From Stenotrophomonas sp. MMGLT7 (GTDB lineage Bacteria > Pseudomonadota > Gammaproteobacteria > Xanthomonadales > Xanthomonadaceae): a stretch of DNA of 64,000 bases. The notes beneath the pieces were generated by a model that saw only the letters and a program-made list of their open reading frames with translations, did not search any database and had not been told where the DNA came from. Positions 15,885 to 24,312 of this stretch are shown here, in pieces (the stretch's first letter is position 1; each line of letters begins with the position of its first letter). The DNA is taken from assembly GCF_021168555.1 (NCBI RefSeq), contig NZ_JAJOZS010000002.1, forward strand, positions 62,001 to 126,000, read 5' to 3'. Both the position numbers and the translations under genes were made by a program.

Positions 15885-17441
15885 TCACGGTTGCGCACGC
15901 AGCGTCGCCGCTGCAACCCGCTGGCGGAACTCGGCCAGCTCGGACATCGACGGATCCAGCCGGCCCGCTTCCTCCAGCGCCTGGCGGGCAAAGGCCACGT
16001 CCTCGGCGCGCAGGCGCTCGCTGCCCACGGCGATCCAGCGCTGCGCCAGCCGGCGGCGGGCCGCCGCGAGTCCCGACGATTGCGGCGCCAGCGAATGCCA
16101 GGCGTCCAGGCAGGCGCCCGCGGCGCGGACGCGATTGCCGCTCAGTTCGCGTTCGAAGCAGCGCTCGGTCTCCGGGACGATGCGGGCCGCGGCGCGGCGC
16201 ACGCGCGCATCGGCCGGCGCCAGCGCCTGGGCCGCACGCAGCGCGTCGTAGGCACTGGCTCCGGGAGGCGTCAGCCAGTCGCCGCGGGCGCCCGCCGCGT
16301 CCAGTTCGGCCAGCCGTTGCCGCAGCCTGCGCTCGCGTACCGCTGGCGACAGCTTCGATTCCATCGACTGCTGCGCGCGCCGGCTCTTGTCCACGCTCTG
16401 CCGGGCCTCGGCCAGCACCGGCGAATCGGCCGCCAGGGCGGCAGCCGCTTCCAGTGCGCGCTCGGCCTCGGCGAAGCGGAAGTCGGCCGAGCTGCGCACG
16501 GCCATGCCGGCATAGGCGGCGGCGGTGCGCTCCAGGCCCTGTCTGGCCTGCACGTCGGTGGGAACGGCCGCGAGGATCTCGCGATAGCCCTCGCCCGCCC
16601 GCGCCAGCCGCTGGCGGCGCAGGTCGCCATCGGCGCGCCTGCGCCGCTGCTCGATCGCCGCGTTGAGCGCGGCCTCCTGCGCGGGCAGGTCGTAGTGGCC
16701 GGCATCGTAGCCGCGAGCACGGCCGATGATGTCGGCCGCCTCGGCCAGGCGGCCGCGCGACAGCGCCGTGCCGGCCTGCTGCAGCAGGTCGGACAGGGCG
16801 TCCTCGCGCCCTTCGAGCGCCGCGGTGCGCCCGGGCTCGTAGCTCAGCACCTCCCGGTACAGCGGCAGCGCGCTGTCCGGCGTGCCGTCCAGCCGGCCCT
16901 CGGCATGCGCCTGCGCGGCCTGCCGCAGCAGGTCGTCGACGCCGGCATGGCGGGACCGGCGCTGGCGCAGCTGGACGGCGATCTCGGTCACCTGCGCCTG
17001 CGGCACCTGCAGCTCGCGCGCGAGTTGCAGCGACTCGCTCGCACGCGCGTACTCGCCTGCAGCCAGTTCCGCGCGCGCGCGCGCCAGTGCGGCCTGCCCG
17101 GTCGATGCCAGCCCCTGGCGTGCCTGGCTGCGGTCGCCGTCCAGCGCGAGCGCCGCCTCGTACAGCTGGCGCGCACCGGTACCATCGTCCGCGCTGAGCC
17201 TGCCGGCCTTCAGCGCCGCCTGGCCGCGGTCGAGCAGTTGCTGGATACGCGTATCCGGCCACAGCCAGTCCGCCAGCGGCTGCCGGAACACCGCGGCCAG
17301 CCCGGCGAGCGCCAGCAGCACGAGCAACATCCAGCGCCAGACCACGCGGTCGCGCCACGCCGGCACCTCGCGGACATGCGCGCCGTCGCGGCCATGCGCG
17401 CGTTGCGAAGGGGAGCTATCGGGGCGATCCGGCGGTTGCAC
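15885..17441 (-). CDS. Membrane-anchored TPR/helical-repeat protein
   Basis: A 518-residue protein of unknown function. A short cytoplasmic N-terminus is followed by one membrane segment (about 36-53, RWMLLVLLALAGLAAVF) and about 460 residues of alanine/arginine-rich helices with TPR-like repeats (for example ARELAAGEYARASESLQLA and AGTALSRGRLAEAADIIGRA). This layout points to a periplasmic helical scaffold held in the inner membrane. No catalytic motif is visible. It lies between the two paralogous small secreted proteins on the same strand, so a functional link is possible but unproven. Confidence 0.75.
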   Translation of the reverse strand: MQPPDRPDSSPSQRAHGRDGAHVREVPAWRDRVVWRWMLLVLLALAGLAAVFRQPLADWLWPDTRIQQLLDRGQAALKAGRLSADDGTGARQLYEAALALDGDRSQARQGLASTGQAALARARAELAAGEYARASESLQLARELQVPQAQVTEIAVQLRQRRSRHAGVDDLLRQAAQAHAEGRLDGTPDSALPLYREVLSYEPGRTAALEGREDALSDLLQQAGTALSRGRLAEAADIIGRARGYDAGHYDLPAQEAALNAAIEQRRRRADGDLRRQRLARAGEGYREILAAVPTDVQARQGLERTAAAYAGMAVRSSADFRFAEAERALEAAAALAADSPVLAEARQSVDKSRRAQQSMESKLSPAVRERRLRQRLAELDAAGARGDWLTPPGASAYDALRAAQALAPADARVRRAAARIVPETERCFERELSGNRVRAAGACLDAWHSLAPQSSGLAAARRRLAQRWIAVGSERLRAEDVAFARQALEEAGRLDPSMSELAEFRQRVAAATLRAQP

Positions 17442-17615
17442 CGGCCAAGCTTAGCGTCGCCGGCGAGAAAACCGGCGTCACGGCGCAACCTCGTTCAGAG
17501 AGCGGGAAAGCAAGAATGCCGCAACCGGGCGATCCCGGCGGCGGCGCCGGCCCGGTACTGCGAACCGGCGGCGGTGGTCCTCGACGAAGCTTGACCTGGA
17601 GCTTTGCAGCCTGAT

Positions 17616-17646
17616 GGTTCGAGGGGCCGGAAGCGCCCCTCGAACC
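17616..17646 (-). terminator. Hairpin after the second small secreted protein
   Basis: Arms GGTTCGAGGGGC (17616-17627) and GCCCCTCGAACC (17635-17646) pair perfectly and lie 8 bases beyond the stop codon at 17654, the same layout as after the paralogue. No U-run follows on the minus strand. Confidence 0.55.
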
Positions 17647-17653
17647 GGGACGG

Positions 17654-17860
17654 CTAGTACCACACGCAACCACGACTCCCGCAGACCCCGACAACCTCCC
17701 AGGTTCCCCCGAGACACTGGTAAAGCCGGTTGCCCTCCTGGACCGTCTGGCCAGTATTTTCGCTCGTGCATGGGGCGGTCGGTACCGCCGCGGCAGCACC
17801 CGCGAAAAGCATCAGGGAAAAAATCGCCATGGAAACACCTGCCTTCAACATCCGTTTCAT
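17654..17860 (-). CDS. Small secreted cysteine protein, paralogue 2
   Basis: A 68-residue exported protein, clearly paralogous to the one at 15332-15538. The two share MKRM-x-KAG at the start, a signal peptide ending AGAAAA, and the mature pattern PCTSEN-x-GQ, GNRLYQCLGG-x-W, VGVC and SRGCVWY. All four cysteines are conserved, so a disulfide-bonded fold is likely. It may also start 6 codons earlier (MDEETAMKRM), but the shared MKRM start is preferred. It is encoded upstream of the TPR protein on the same strand, with about 210 bp and a hairpin between. The function is unknown. Confidence 0.75.
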   Translation of the reverse strand: MKRMLKAGVSMAIFSLMLFAGAAAAVPTAPCTSENTGQTVQEGNRLYQCLGGTWEVVGVCGSRGCVWY

Positions 17861-18116
17861 CGCCGTTTCCTCATCCATGCTGCATGGAGCCGCCATCGTC
17901 CACGAAACGTCGCGAGGCATCCTGGCAGACACCGGCGGCACGAATGTCGCCACGCCTTGCCGTTCCAGGCTAGCAGCGTAGCCGGCCGTCTTTCCGCCGA
18001 TCGGATCACGGAAGCAGACAGCGCGCGTCACGGACAGGCCAGATGCCTGCGGGAATCGCCATCGCCCGGGCGTCCGTTGGCCTTATGGGGCCGCCGCTGG
18101 CGGTCTTCCCCCGTCT

Positions 18117-20276
18117 TCACCCCAGCCGACGCGCGTGGTCCACGCCCGGCAACGCATCGAGCTTGCCCAGCAGGTTGGACAGCTGGCCGTAGTCGCTGAC
18201 CTTCAGCCGCAGCCGGAACTGCGCGCGACCGCTGTCGCGCACGTTGTCGCTGTTGATCTCCAGCACGTGCGCGTCCTCCTGCGCGATCAGGTTGGTGATG
18301 TCCTTTAGCAGCCAGCGCCGGTCGATGCCGCGCACCACCACGTCCACCTCGTAGCCGCCTTCGGCCTGCCCCCACTCCACCGGCAGCACGCGCTGCGGGT
18401 TGACCGCCGCCAGCCGCATGAAGGCGGCGCAGTCGCAGCGATGCACGGTGACGCCGCGGCTGCGGGTGAGATAGCCGACGATCGGCTCGCCCGCCACCGG
18501 GTGGCAGCAGCGCGCCAGCTGCACCAGCAGGTTGCCCACGCCCTGCACGGTGAACTTGGACTTGCCGATGTCGTCGCGGCGCGCGGTGGGCCGCGGCGTG
18601 GCGGGTACCGGCGGCGCGGCCGCGGCGCGCTCGGCCTCCAGCAGCGCGCGGCTGACCTGGCTGGGGCCGGTGTCGCCCAGCGCCACCTGGATGTAGAGGT
18701 CGTCGATGCTGTCGGCATGGAAGCGGCGCGCCATCGGCGCCAGGTCGGCCTGCGCCAGCCCCAGGCGCTTGAGTTCGCGCTCCAGCAGCTCCTTGCCGGC
18801 CTGGACGTTGCGCGCGCGGTCGAGCTTGTGGAACCACGCCCGCACCTTGTCGCGCGAACGTCCGCTGGCAAGGTAGCCGTTGGCCGGCAGCAGCCAGTCG
18901 CGACGCGGTTCGGCCTCCTTGCCGGTGAGGATCTCCACGCGGTCGCCGCTGCGCAGCTGGTAGCTCAGGGGCACGATGCGGCCATCGACCTTGGCGCCGC
19001 GGCAGCGGTGCCCGACCATGGTGTGCACGTGGTAGGCGAAATCCAGCGGGGTGGCGCCGCGCGGCAGGTCGATGACCTCGCCCTTGGGAGTGAGCGCATA
19101 GACCCGGTCCTCGACCAGCTCGGCATCGAGCGCGCCGGCCAGTTCGCCCTGCTCGCCGTCCTGCGATTGCTCCAGCAGCTGGCGCATCCAGGTGATCTTG
19201 CGGTCGAACGCCTTCTCCGCGCCCTTGCCCCCCTCCTTGTAGCGCCAGTGCGCGGCGACGCCGAGCTCGGCCTGGGCGTGCATCTCGTGGGTGCGGATCT
19301 GGATCTCCACCGTGCGCCCCTCCGGGCCGACCACGGCGGTGTGCAGCGAGCGGTAGTCGTTGGCCTTGGGCCGGGCGATGTAGTCGTCGAACTCGCTCGG
19401 CACCGGCGCCCACAGCGCATGCACCACGCCCAGCGCCGCGTAGCAGGCGGCGACGTCGTCCACCATCACCCGCACCGCGCGCACGTCGTAGAGCTGGTCG
19501 AAGGACAGCCGCTTCTTCTGCATCTTCCGCCAGATGCTGTAGATGTGCTTCGGACGGCCGCTGACCTCGGCGCGCAGGCCGTGCTCGGCCAGCGCCCGCG
19601 ACAGGTCGTGCTTGACCGACTCGATGTAGCGCTCGCGCGCCACCCGCGACTCGTCCAGTTCGCGGGCGATGTGGCGGTAGGTGTCCGGTTCCAGGTAGCG
19701 GAACGCCAGGTCCTCCAGCTCCCACTTCAGCTGCCAGATGCCCAGGCGGTTGGCCAGCGGCGCATGGATGTCGCGGGTGAGCTGGGCCAGGGCGCGGCGC
19801 TCGTCCCCGGGCAGCGCGGTCGCCGCGCGCATCTTGGCCAGCTGCCGCGACAGCAGGATCGGCACCACCCGCAGGTCGTGGATGATCGACAGCAGCAGCC
19901 GCCGCAGGCCCTCGCTGTTGCGCCCGGCCTCGCGCCCGGCGTGCAGCGCCCACACCTGCTCGGCCGCGTCCTGGCCCTCGAGCAGCCCTTCCAGCGCCTT
20001 GACGCGCTTGTCCGATCCCAGCGGCAGTCGCCCGCGCAGCTCGCGCAGGCCCGGCAGGTCGAACAACAGCGCGGCGGTCAGCGCGGTCTCGTCGGCCGCC
20101 AGCAGCGCCAGCGAATCCAGCGTGTCGGCCAGCACCGGCCACGGCAGTGCGATGTCGCGGCGGGTATCGGGCTGGGCCCAGGCCTGCGCCAGCGCCTCGC
20201 GCAGCGGCGGTGCCAGCGTCGCCAGCGCGGGACGTCGAAGCAGGGCTTCCAGGCTGTCGGGCGGGACGGCGGTCAA
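18117..20276 (-). CDS. relA: RelA, (p)ppGpp synthetase
   Basis: A 719-residue long RSH enzyme. The N-terminal HD hydrolase region is degenerate: where SpoT has an HDxxED motif it reads FDLPGLREL. The synthetase domain carries EFDD at 295-298 (the acidic motif of monofunctional RelA, versus RFKD in SpoT). TGS (about 390-455), helical, Zn-finger-like (RCCHPV, HRCDC) and ACT (about 640-719) regulatory domains follow. RelA makes pppGpp on ribosomes stalled by uncharged tRNA. The start codon lies 75 bp from a divergently transcribed secreted-protein gene. Confidence 0.96.
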   Translation of the reverse strand: MTAVPPDSLEALLRRPALATLAPPLREALAQAWAQPDTRRDIALPWPVLADTLDSLALLAADETALTAALLFDLPGLRELRGRLPLGSDKRVKALEGLLEGQDAAEQVWALHAGREAGRNSEGLRRLLLSIIHDLRVVPILLSRQLAKMRAATALPGDERRALAQLTRDIHAPLANRLGIWQLKWELEDLAFRYLEPDTYRHIARELDESRVARERYIESVKHDLSRALAEHGLRAEVSGRPKHIYSIWRKMQKKRLSFDQLYDVRAVRVMVDDVAACYAALGVVHALWAPVPSEFDDYIARPKANDYRSLHTAVVGPEGRTVEIQIRTHEMHAQAELGVAAHWRYKEGGKGAEKAFDRKITWMRQLLEQSQDGEQGELAGALDAELVEDRVYALTPKGEVIDLPRGATPLDFAYHVHTMVGHRCRGAKVDGRIVPLSYQLRSGDRVEILTGKEAEPRRDWLLPANGYLASGRSRDKVRAWFHKLDRARNVQAGKELLERELKRLGLAQADLAPMARRFHADSIDDLYIQVALGDTGPSQVSRALLEAERAAAAPPVPATPRPTARRDDIGKSKFTVQGVGNLLVQLARCCHPVAGEPIVGYLTRSRGVTVHRCDCAAFMRLAAVNPQRVLPVEWGQAEGGYEVDVVVRGIDRRWLLKDITNLIAQEDAHVLEINSDNVRDSGRAQFRLRLKVSDYGQLSNLLGKLDALPGVDHARRLG

Positions 20277-20351
20277 GGCGGTTCCAGCAAAGCGCGTTCG
20301 GACAAGGGATGCGAATACACTAGCCCTCCTTCGTCCCGGGAAACAATCGCC

Positions 20352-20867
20352 ATGTCATCGCCGCGCATGCTCCGGCTCGCCGCCGCCATCGTCCTTTCGA
20401 CCTGTTTCGCCGCGCCGGGCATCGCACAGCGCGCGGTATCCGGCGACCTGCAGCAGCAGATGACGCCGGCCGAGTTCAAGGCCGCCGGCCTGGACAAGCT
20501 CAGCGCGCAGGAACTGGCCGCGCTCAACGACTGGCTGCACGGCAAGGTGGCCAGCGAGACCGCCGATGCGGTGGAGCGGGCGAAGGAGGAAGGCCGCCAG
20601 GAGGTGATCGTCAAGAACCGCGGCTTCTTCGACTTCGGCACCAAGGAACCGATCGAGAGCACCCTGGTCGGCGGCTTCGACGGCTTCGCCAAGGGCAAGC
20701 GCTACGTGCTGGCCAATGGCCAGGAATGGGAACAGACCGAAGCGGCCAGCCTGTCCGGCGTGCGCCTGTCCGATCCGGAGGTGAAGATCGCTCCCGGACT
20801 GATGGGCGTGTGGTACCTGCAGGTCGGCAAATACAACACCAAGGCCAAGGTGCGGCGGGTGAAGTGA
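20352..20867 (+). CDS. Conserved secreted protein of unknown function
   Basis: A 171-residue exported protein. A signal peptide ends near residue 25 (APGIA-QR). A region QMTPAEFKAAGLDKLSAQELAALNDWL resembles an EF-hand-free helical linker often seen in proteobacterial secreted proteins, and a basic, aromatic C-terminal part follows (FDGFAKGKRYVLANGQEWEQ and VWYLQVGKYNTKAKV). I recall similar proteins in xanthomonads without an assigned role. It reads away from relA and is followed after 80 bp by pqqA, with no clear terminator between them, so it could be co-transcribed with the pqq genes. Confidence 0.7.
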   Translation: MSSPRMLRLAAAIVLSTCFAAPGIAQRAVSGDLQQQMTPAEFKAAGLDKLSAQELAALNDWLHGKVASETADAVERAKEEGRQEVIVKNRGFFDFGTKEPIESTLVGGFDGFAKGKRYVLANGQEWEQTEAASLSGVRLSDPEVKIAPGLMGVWYLQVGKYNTKAKVRRVK

Positions 20868-20947
20868 ACGGCGCGCCACCGCGCAATTCCCGTGCTGCGG
20901 GCCGCGGAGTAAGCTACCCGCCCCCAACCAACGGGAGACACCCCGAC

Positions 20948-21034
20948 ATGAAGAGCTGGACCAAGCCGGTGATCCGCGAGATCTGCCTGGGCGCGGAGAT
21001 CAATTCCTACGCCTCCGGCGGCTTCGGACGCTGA
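20948..21034 (+). CDS. pqqA: PqqA, precursor peptide of pyrroloquinoline quinone
   Basis: A 28-residue peptide that is the substrate for making the redox cofactor PQQ. The essential pair is present: glutamate and tyrosine in GAEINSYASG with the family E-x-x-x-Y spacing, whose side chains are cross-linked by PqqE. It starts MKSWTKPVIREI, typical of PqqA, and GGGAG stands 12 bases before the ATG. The separation from pqqB is 54 bp, longer than the other gaps, which fits the higher expression usually needed for the substrate peptide. Confidence 0.96.
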   Translation: MKSWTKPVIREICLGAEINSYASGGFGR

Positions 21035-21088
21035 GTCCACGCGGGCCGCCGCCGCATGCCGGCGGCGTCCCGATCGAACACTATCCAG

Positions 21089-21988
21089 ATGCGCATCATC
21101 GTCCTGGGCGCCGCCGCCGGCGGCGGCCACCCGCAGTGGAACTGCCATACCCCCGCCAGCCAGCGCGCCTGGCAACAGCTGCCCGGCGCCGCACGCCGCA
21201 CCCAGGCCAGCATCGCCGTCAGCGGCGACGACCGCCACTGGCTGCTGGTCAACGCCTCGCCCGACTTCCGCCAGCAGGTGCTCGCCACCCCGGCGCTGTG
21301 GCCCGGCGAGGGCCTGCGGCACAGCCCGATCGGTGCGGTGCTGCTGACCAGCGGCGAGATCGACCACATCGCCGGCCTGCTGTCGATGCGCGAGCGCCAG
21401 CGCTTCGATCTGTACGCCAGTGCGCGGGTGCTCGACGTGCTGGCGCAGAACCCGGTGTTCGACGCGCTCGACCCGGCCTTCGTGCAGCGCCGCGCCATCG
21501 GCCTGGAGCAGCCGCTGGAACTGTTCGGCCTGCGCGTCACGCCCTACAGCGTGCCCGGCAAGGTACCGCTGTTCATGGAAGGCCGCAGCGGCGGCGACCT
21601 GGCTGGCTCGGCCGAGGAGACGCTGGGGCTGTGCATCGACGACGGCCGCCATCGCTTCCACTACCTGCCCGGCTGCGCGGCGATGACCGACGCCCTGCGC
21701 GCGCGCCTGCGCGGTGCCGGGCTGGTGTTCTTCGACGGCACCCTGTGGCGCGACGACGAGATGCTCGCCGCCGGGGTCGGCAGCAAGACCGGCAAGCGCA
21801 TGGGCCACATGAGCATCGCCGATCCCGACGGCACCCTCGCCGCCTTCGCCGGCCTGGATGTCGCCCGCAAGGTCTTCATCCACATCAACACCACCAATCC
21901 GATCCTCGACGCCAGTTCGCCCGAGTGCGCCCAGGTGCGCGGCCACGGCTGGGAAGTGGCGTACGACGGCATGGAGATTCAGCTTTGA
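21089..21988 (+). CDS. pqqB: PqqB, PQQ biosynthesis metallo-hydrolase-fold protein
   Basis: A 299-residue metallo-beta-lactamase-fold enzyme with the family start MRIIVLGAAAGGG-x-PQWNC. Reports place PqqB in oxidation of the cross-linked tyrosine before the last PqqC step; older work suggested transport. The ATG at 21089 is chosen because the family N-terminus begins exactly there. Its stop overlaps the TTG start of pqqC (TTGA), so translation is probably coupled. Confidence 0.95.
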   Translation: MRIIVLGAAAGGGHPQWNCHTPASQRAWQQLPGAARRTQASIAVSGDDRHWLLVNASPDFRQQVLATPALWPGEGLRHSPIGAVLLTSGEIDHIAGLLSMRERQRFDLYASARVLDVLAQNPVFDALDPAFVQRRAIGLEQPLELFGLRVTPYSVPGKVPLFMEGRSGGDLAGSAEETLGLCIDDGRHRFHYLPGCAAMTDALRARLRGAGLVFFDGTLWRDDEMLAAGVGSKTGKRMGHMSIADPDGTLAAFAGLDVARKVFIHINTTNPILDASSPECAQVRGHGWEVAYDGMEIQL

Positions 21989-22734
21989 CCGACCTGCTTT
22001 CCCCCGCCCAGCTCGAGGCCGAGCTGCGCGCCATCGGCACGCGCCTGTACCACGACCAGCATCCCTACCACCGGCTGATGCGCGACGGCCGCCTGACCCG
22101 CGGCCAGATCCAGGCCTGGGCGCTGAACCGCTTCGAGTACCAGCGCAGCATCCCGCTCAAGGATGCGGCGATCATGGCGCGCATGCACGATCCGGCGCTG
22201 CGCCGGATCTGGCGCCAGCGCATCGTCGACCACGACGGCAACGGCGAGGGCGAAGGCGGCATCGCCCGCTGGCTGCACCTGACCGATGCGCTGGGCCTGG
22301 ACCGCGAACTGGTCCTGTCCGGGCGCGGCCAGCTGCCGGCCACGCGCTTCGCGGTGAATGCCTACCTGCACTTCGTGAGCGAGCGCAGCCTGCTGGAGGC
22401 CATCGCCTCGTCGCTGACCGAGCTGTTCTCGCCGCAGATCATCTCCAACCGCGTCTCCGGCATGCTGCGCCACTACGACTTCGTCTCGCGCGATGCGCTG
22501 GCCTACTTCGACCACCGCCTGAGCGAGGCGCCGCGCGATTCGGACTTCGCCCTGGATTACGTCAAGCGGCACGCCGACAGCGTGGAGAAGCAGCAGCAGG
22601 TGCTGGCCGCGCTGCACTTCAAGTGCGGCGTGCTGTGGTCGCAGCTCGACGCGCTGCACCTGGCCTACGTCGCCGATCCCTCGGTCCGCTGGCCCGACGC
22701 CTTCGTCCCCGACGACGCGCGGGCCGCGGCGTGA
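21985..22734 (+). CDS. pqqC: PqqC, pyrroloquinoline-quinone synthase
   Basis: A 249-residue all-helical oxidase, normal length for the family, which performs the final ring closure and eight-electron oxidation without a metal. Recognisable stretches are [23 protein letters not shown] and [18 protein letters not shown]. The most plausible start is a TTG at 21985 that overlaps the pqqB stop by 4 bases, since the product begins [14 protein letters not shown] as in other PqqC proteins and no ATG or GTG is nearby. It overlaps pqqD at its own stop. Confidence 0.94.
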   Translation: MTDLLSPAQLEAELRAIGTRLYHDQHPYHRLMRDGRLTRGQIQAWALNRFEYQRSIPLKDAAIMARMHDPALRRIWRQRIVDHDGNGEGEGGIARWLHLTDALGLDRELVLSGRGQLPATRFAVNAYLHFVSERSLLEAIASSLTELFSPQIISNRVSGMLRHYDFVSRDALAYFDHRLSEAPRDSDFALDYVKRHADSVEKQQQVLAALHFKCGVLWSQLDALHLAYVADPSVRWPDAFVPDDARAAA

Positions 22735-23006
22735 GCACGCCCGGCTTCACCCGCCCGGCGCTGCTGCCCGGCGTGCGCCTGCACCGCGATCGCCACCGCG
22801 GGCAATGGGTCCTGCTGGCCCCGGAGCGGGTGATCGAGCTGGACGAGGTGGCCTACGCGGTGCTCTCGCGCTGCGACGGCAGCCGCACACTGGAACGCAT
22901 CGTCGACGAACTGGCCGGCGAGTTCGACGCTCCCGCCGCACAGATCCGCCCGGACGTGGCCGAGCTGCTGCAACAGTTGCTCGACAAGCGGCTGCTGGCG
23001 CCATGA
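22731..23006 (+). CDS. pqqD: PqqD, peptide chaperone for PqqA
   Basis: A 91-residue RiPP-recognition (RRE) protein that binds PqqA and presents it to the radical-SAM enzyme PqqE. The winged-helix fold motifs are visible ([19 protein letters not shown] and [14 protein letters not shown]). It begins with GTG at 22731, overlapping the pqqC stop by 4 bases, and its own stop overlaps the pqqE ATG. The length matches the usual stand-alone PqqD, so there is no PqqC-D or PqqD-E fusion. Confidence 0.95.
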   Translation: MSTPGFTRPALLPGVRLHRDRHRGQWVLLAPERVIELDEVAYAVLSRCDGSRTLERIVDELAGEFDAPAAQIRPDVAELLQQLLDKRLLAP

Positions 23007-24115
23007 ACGCCCCGGCGCCGCCGCCGGACGCGCCGCTTTCGATCCTGCTCGAACTCACCCATCGCTGTCCGCTGGCCTGCCCGTACTGCTCCAACCCGTT
23101 GCAGCTGGCGGGCATCGCCGAGGAACTGGATGCCGCGACCTGGAAGGACGTGATCGCCCAGGCCGCGGCGCTGGGCGTACTGCAGGTGCATTTCTCCGGC
23201 GGCGAGCCGACCCTGCGCAGGGACCTGCCCGAACTGGTCGCCCACGCCCGCGCGCAAGGCCTGTACAGCAACCTGATCACCTCCGGCGTGGCCCTCGACG
23301 AGGCCGGACTGGACCGGCTCATCGACGCCGGGCTGGACCACGTCCAGCTCAGCATGCAGGACGCGCGCGCCGAGAGCGCCGACCTGTTCTCCGGCTACCG
23401 CCGCAGCCACGAGAAGAAGCTGCGATTCGCCGGCTGGATGCGCCAGCGGCAACTGCCGCTGACGCTCAACGCCGTGGTTCATCGCCACAACATCGAACGC
23501 ATCCCGGCGATGATCGAACTGGCCCTGGAGATGCAGGCGCGGCGCCTGGAAGTGGCACACACCCAGTACTACGGCTGGGGGCTGCGCAACCGTGCCGCGC
23601 TGATGCCCAGCCGCGCGCAGGTCCACACGGCCACCGCCGAGGTCGAGGCCGCGCGCGAGCGCCTGCGGGGCGTGCTGGCGATCGACTACGTCATTCCCGA
23701 CTACTACGGCGACCGCCCCAAGGCGTGCATGGGCGGCTGGGGCCAGCGCTTCATCAACATCGGCCCGCGCGGCGAGGCCATGCCCTGCCATGCCGCCGAC
23801 ACCATTCCCGGCATGCGCTTCGACAACGTGCGCGAACGCCGGCTCGAGGACATCTGGCTGCACAGCGAGGCATTCGCGCGCTACCGCGGCACCGCTTGGA
23901 TGCCCGAACCGTGCCGCAGCTGCGCGCTGAAGGAGGTGGACTGGGGCGGCTGCCGCTGCCAGGCGCTGGCGCTGGCCGGCGATGCGGGCGCCACCGACCC
24001 GGTCTGCAGCCGCTCGCCGGCGCATGCGCGCATCCAGGCGCTGGCCGAGGCCGAGGCCGCCGCGCCCGCACCGGCGTTCCTCTACCGCCGTCCCGGCCGG
24101 GCCGCGAGCGCCTGA
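23003..24115 (+). CDS. pqqE: PqqE, radical SAM enzyme cross-linking PqqA
   Basis: A 370-residue radical SAM/SPASM enzyme. The SAM cluster motif is C22-x3-C26-x2-C29 (RCPLACPYC), and the glycine-rich loop is [15 protein letters not shown] cysteines appear in KACMGG, MPCHAAD and the C-terminal CRSC...GGCRCQA group. It forms the carbon-carbon bond between glutamate and tyrosine of PqqA. It is last in the operon. No pqqF protease and no PQQ-dependent dehydrogenase are encoded in this window. Confidence 0.96.
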   Translation: MNAPAPPPDAPLSILLELTHRCPLACPYCSNPLQLAGIAEELDAATWKDVIAQAAALGVLQVHFSGGEPTLRRDLPELVAHARAQGLYSNLITSGVALDEAGLDRLIDAGLDHVQLSMQDARAESADLFSGYRRSHEKKLRFAGWMRQRQLPLTLNAVVHRHNIERIPAMIELALEMQARRLEVAHTQYYGWGLRNRAALMPSRAQVHTATAEVEAARERLRGVLAIDYVIPDYYGDRPKACMGGWGQRFINIGPRGEAMPCHAADTIPGMRFDNVRERRLEDIWLHSEAFARYRGTAWMPEPCRSCALKEVDWGGCRCQALALAGDAGATDPVCSRSPAHARIQALAEAEAAAPAPAFLYRRPGRAASA

Positions 24116-24125
24116 CGGGGCCAAG

Positions 24126-24312
24126 GAGCGTGGGCGGCAGAAACGTTCGAGGCGAAGCGCTTCACCACGGCGAAGCTGGGTCGAAGTTCGCTGTGCGAGG
24201 CAGGTCTTGCGGCGATTCGCCGGCCTGTAGCCGCGCTACGGGCCGAGAAGCGGCACGAAGGCGGACCGCATCGGCGGGCTCGCAACCCGGACGGCTTCTG
24301 CCGCCCACGCTC
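24126..24312. repeat. Element with 17-bp inverted ends at the end of hrpA (MITE-like), copy 1
   Basis: The ends GAGCGTGGGCGGCAGAA (24126-24142) and its exact complement (24296-24312) enclose about 150 bp of non-coding DNA that fills the pqqE-hrpA gap. The right end overlaps the hrpA stop codon. A diverged second copy without a clear right end lies at 32867-33000. Confidence 0.7.
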
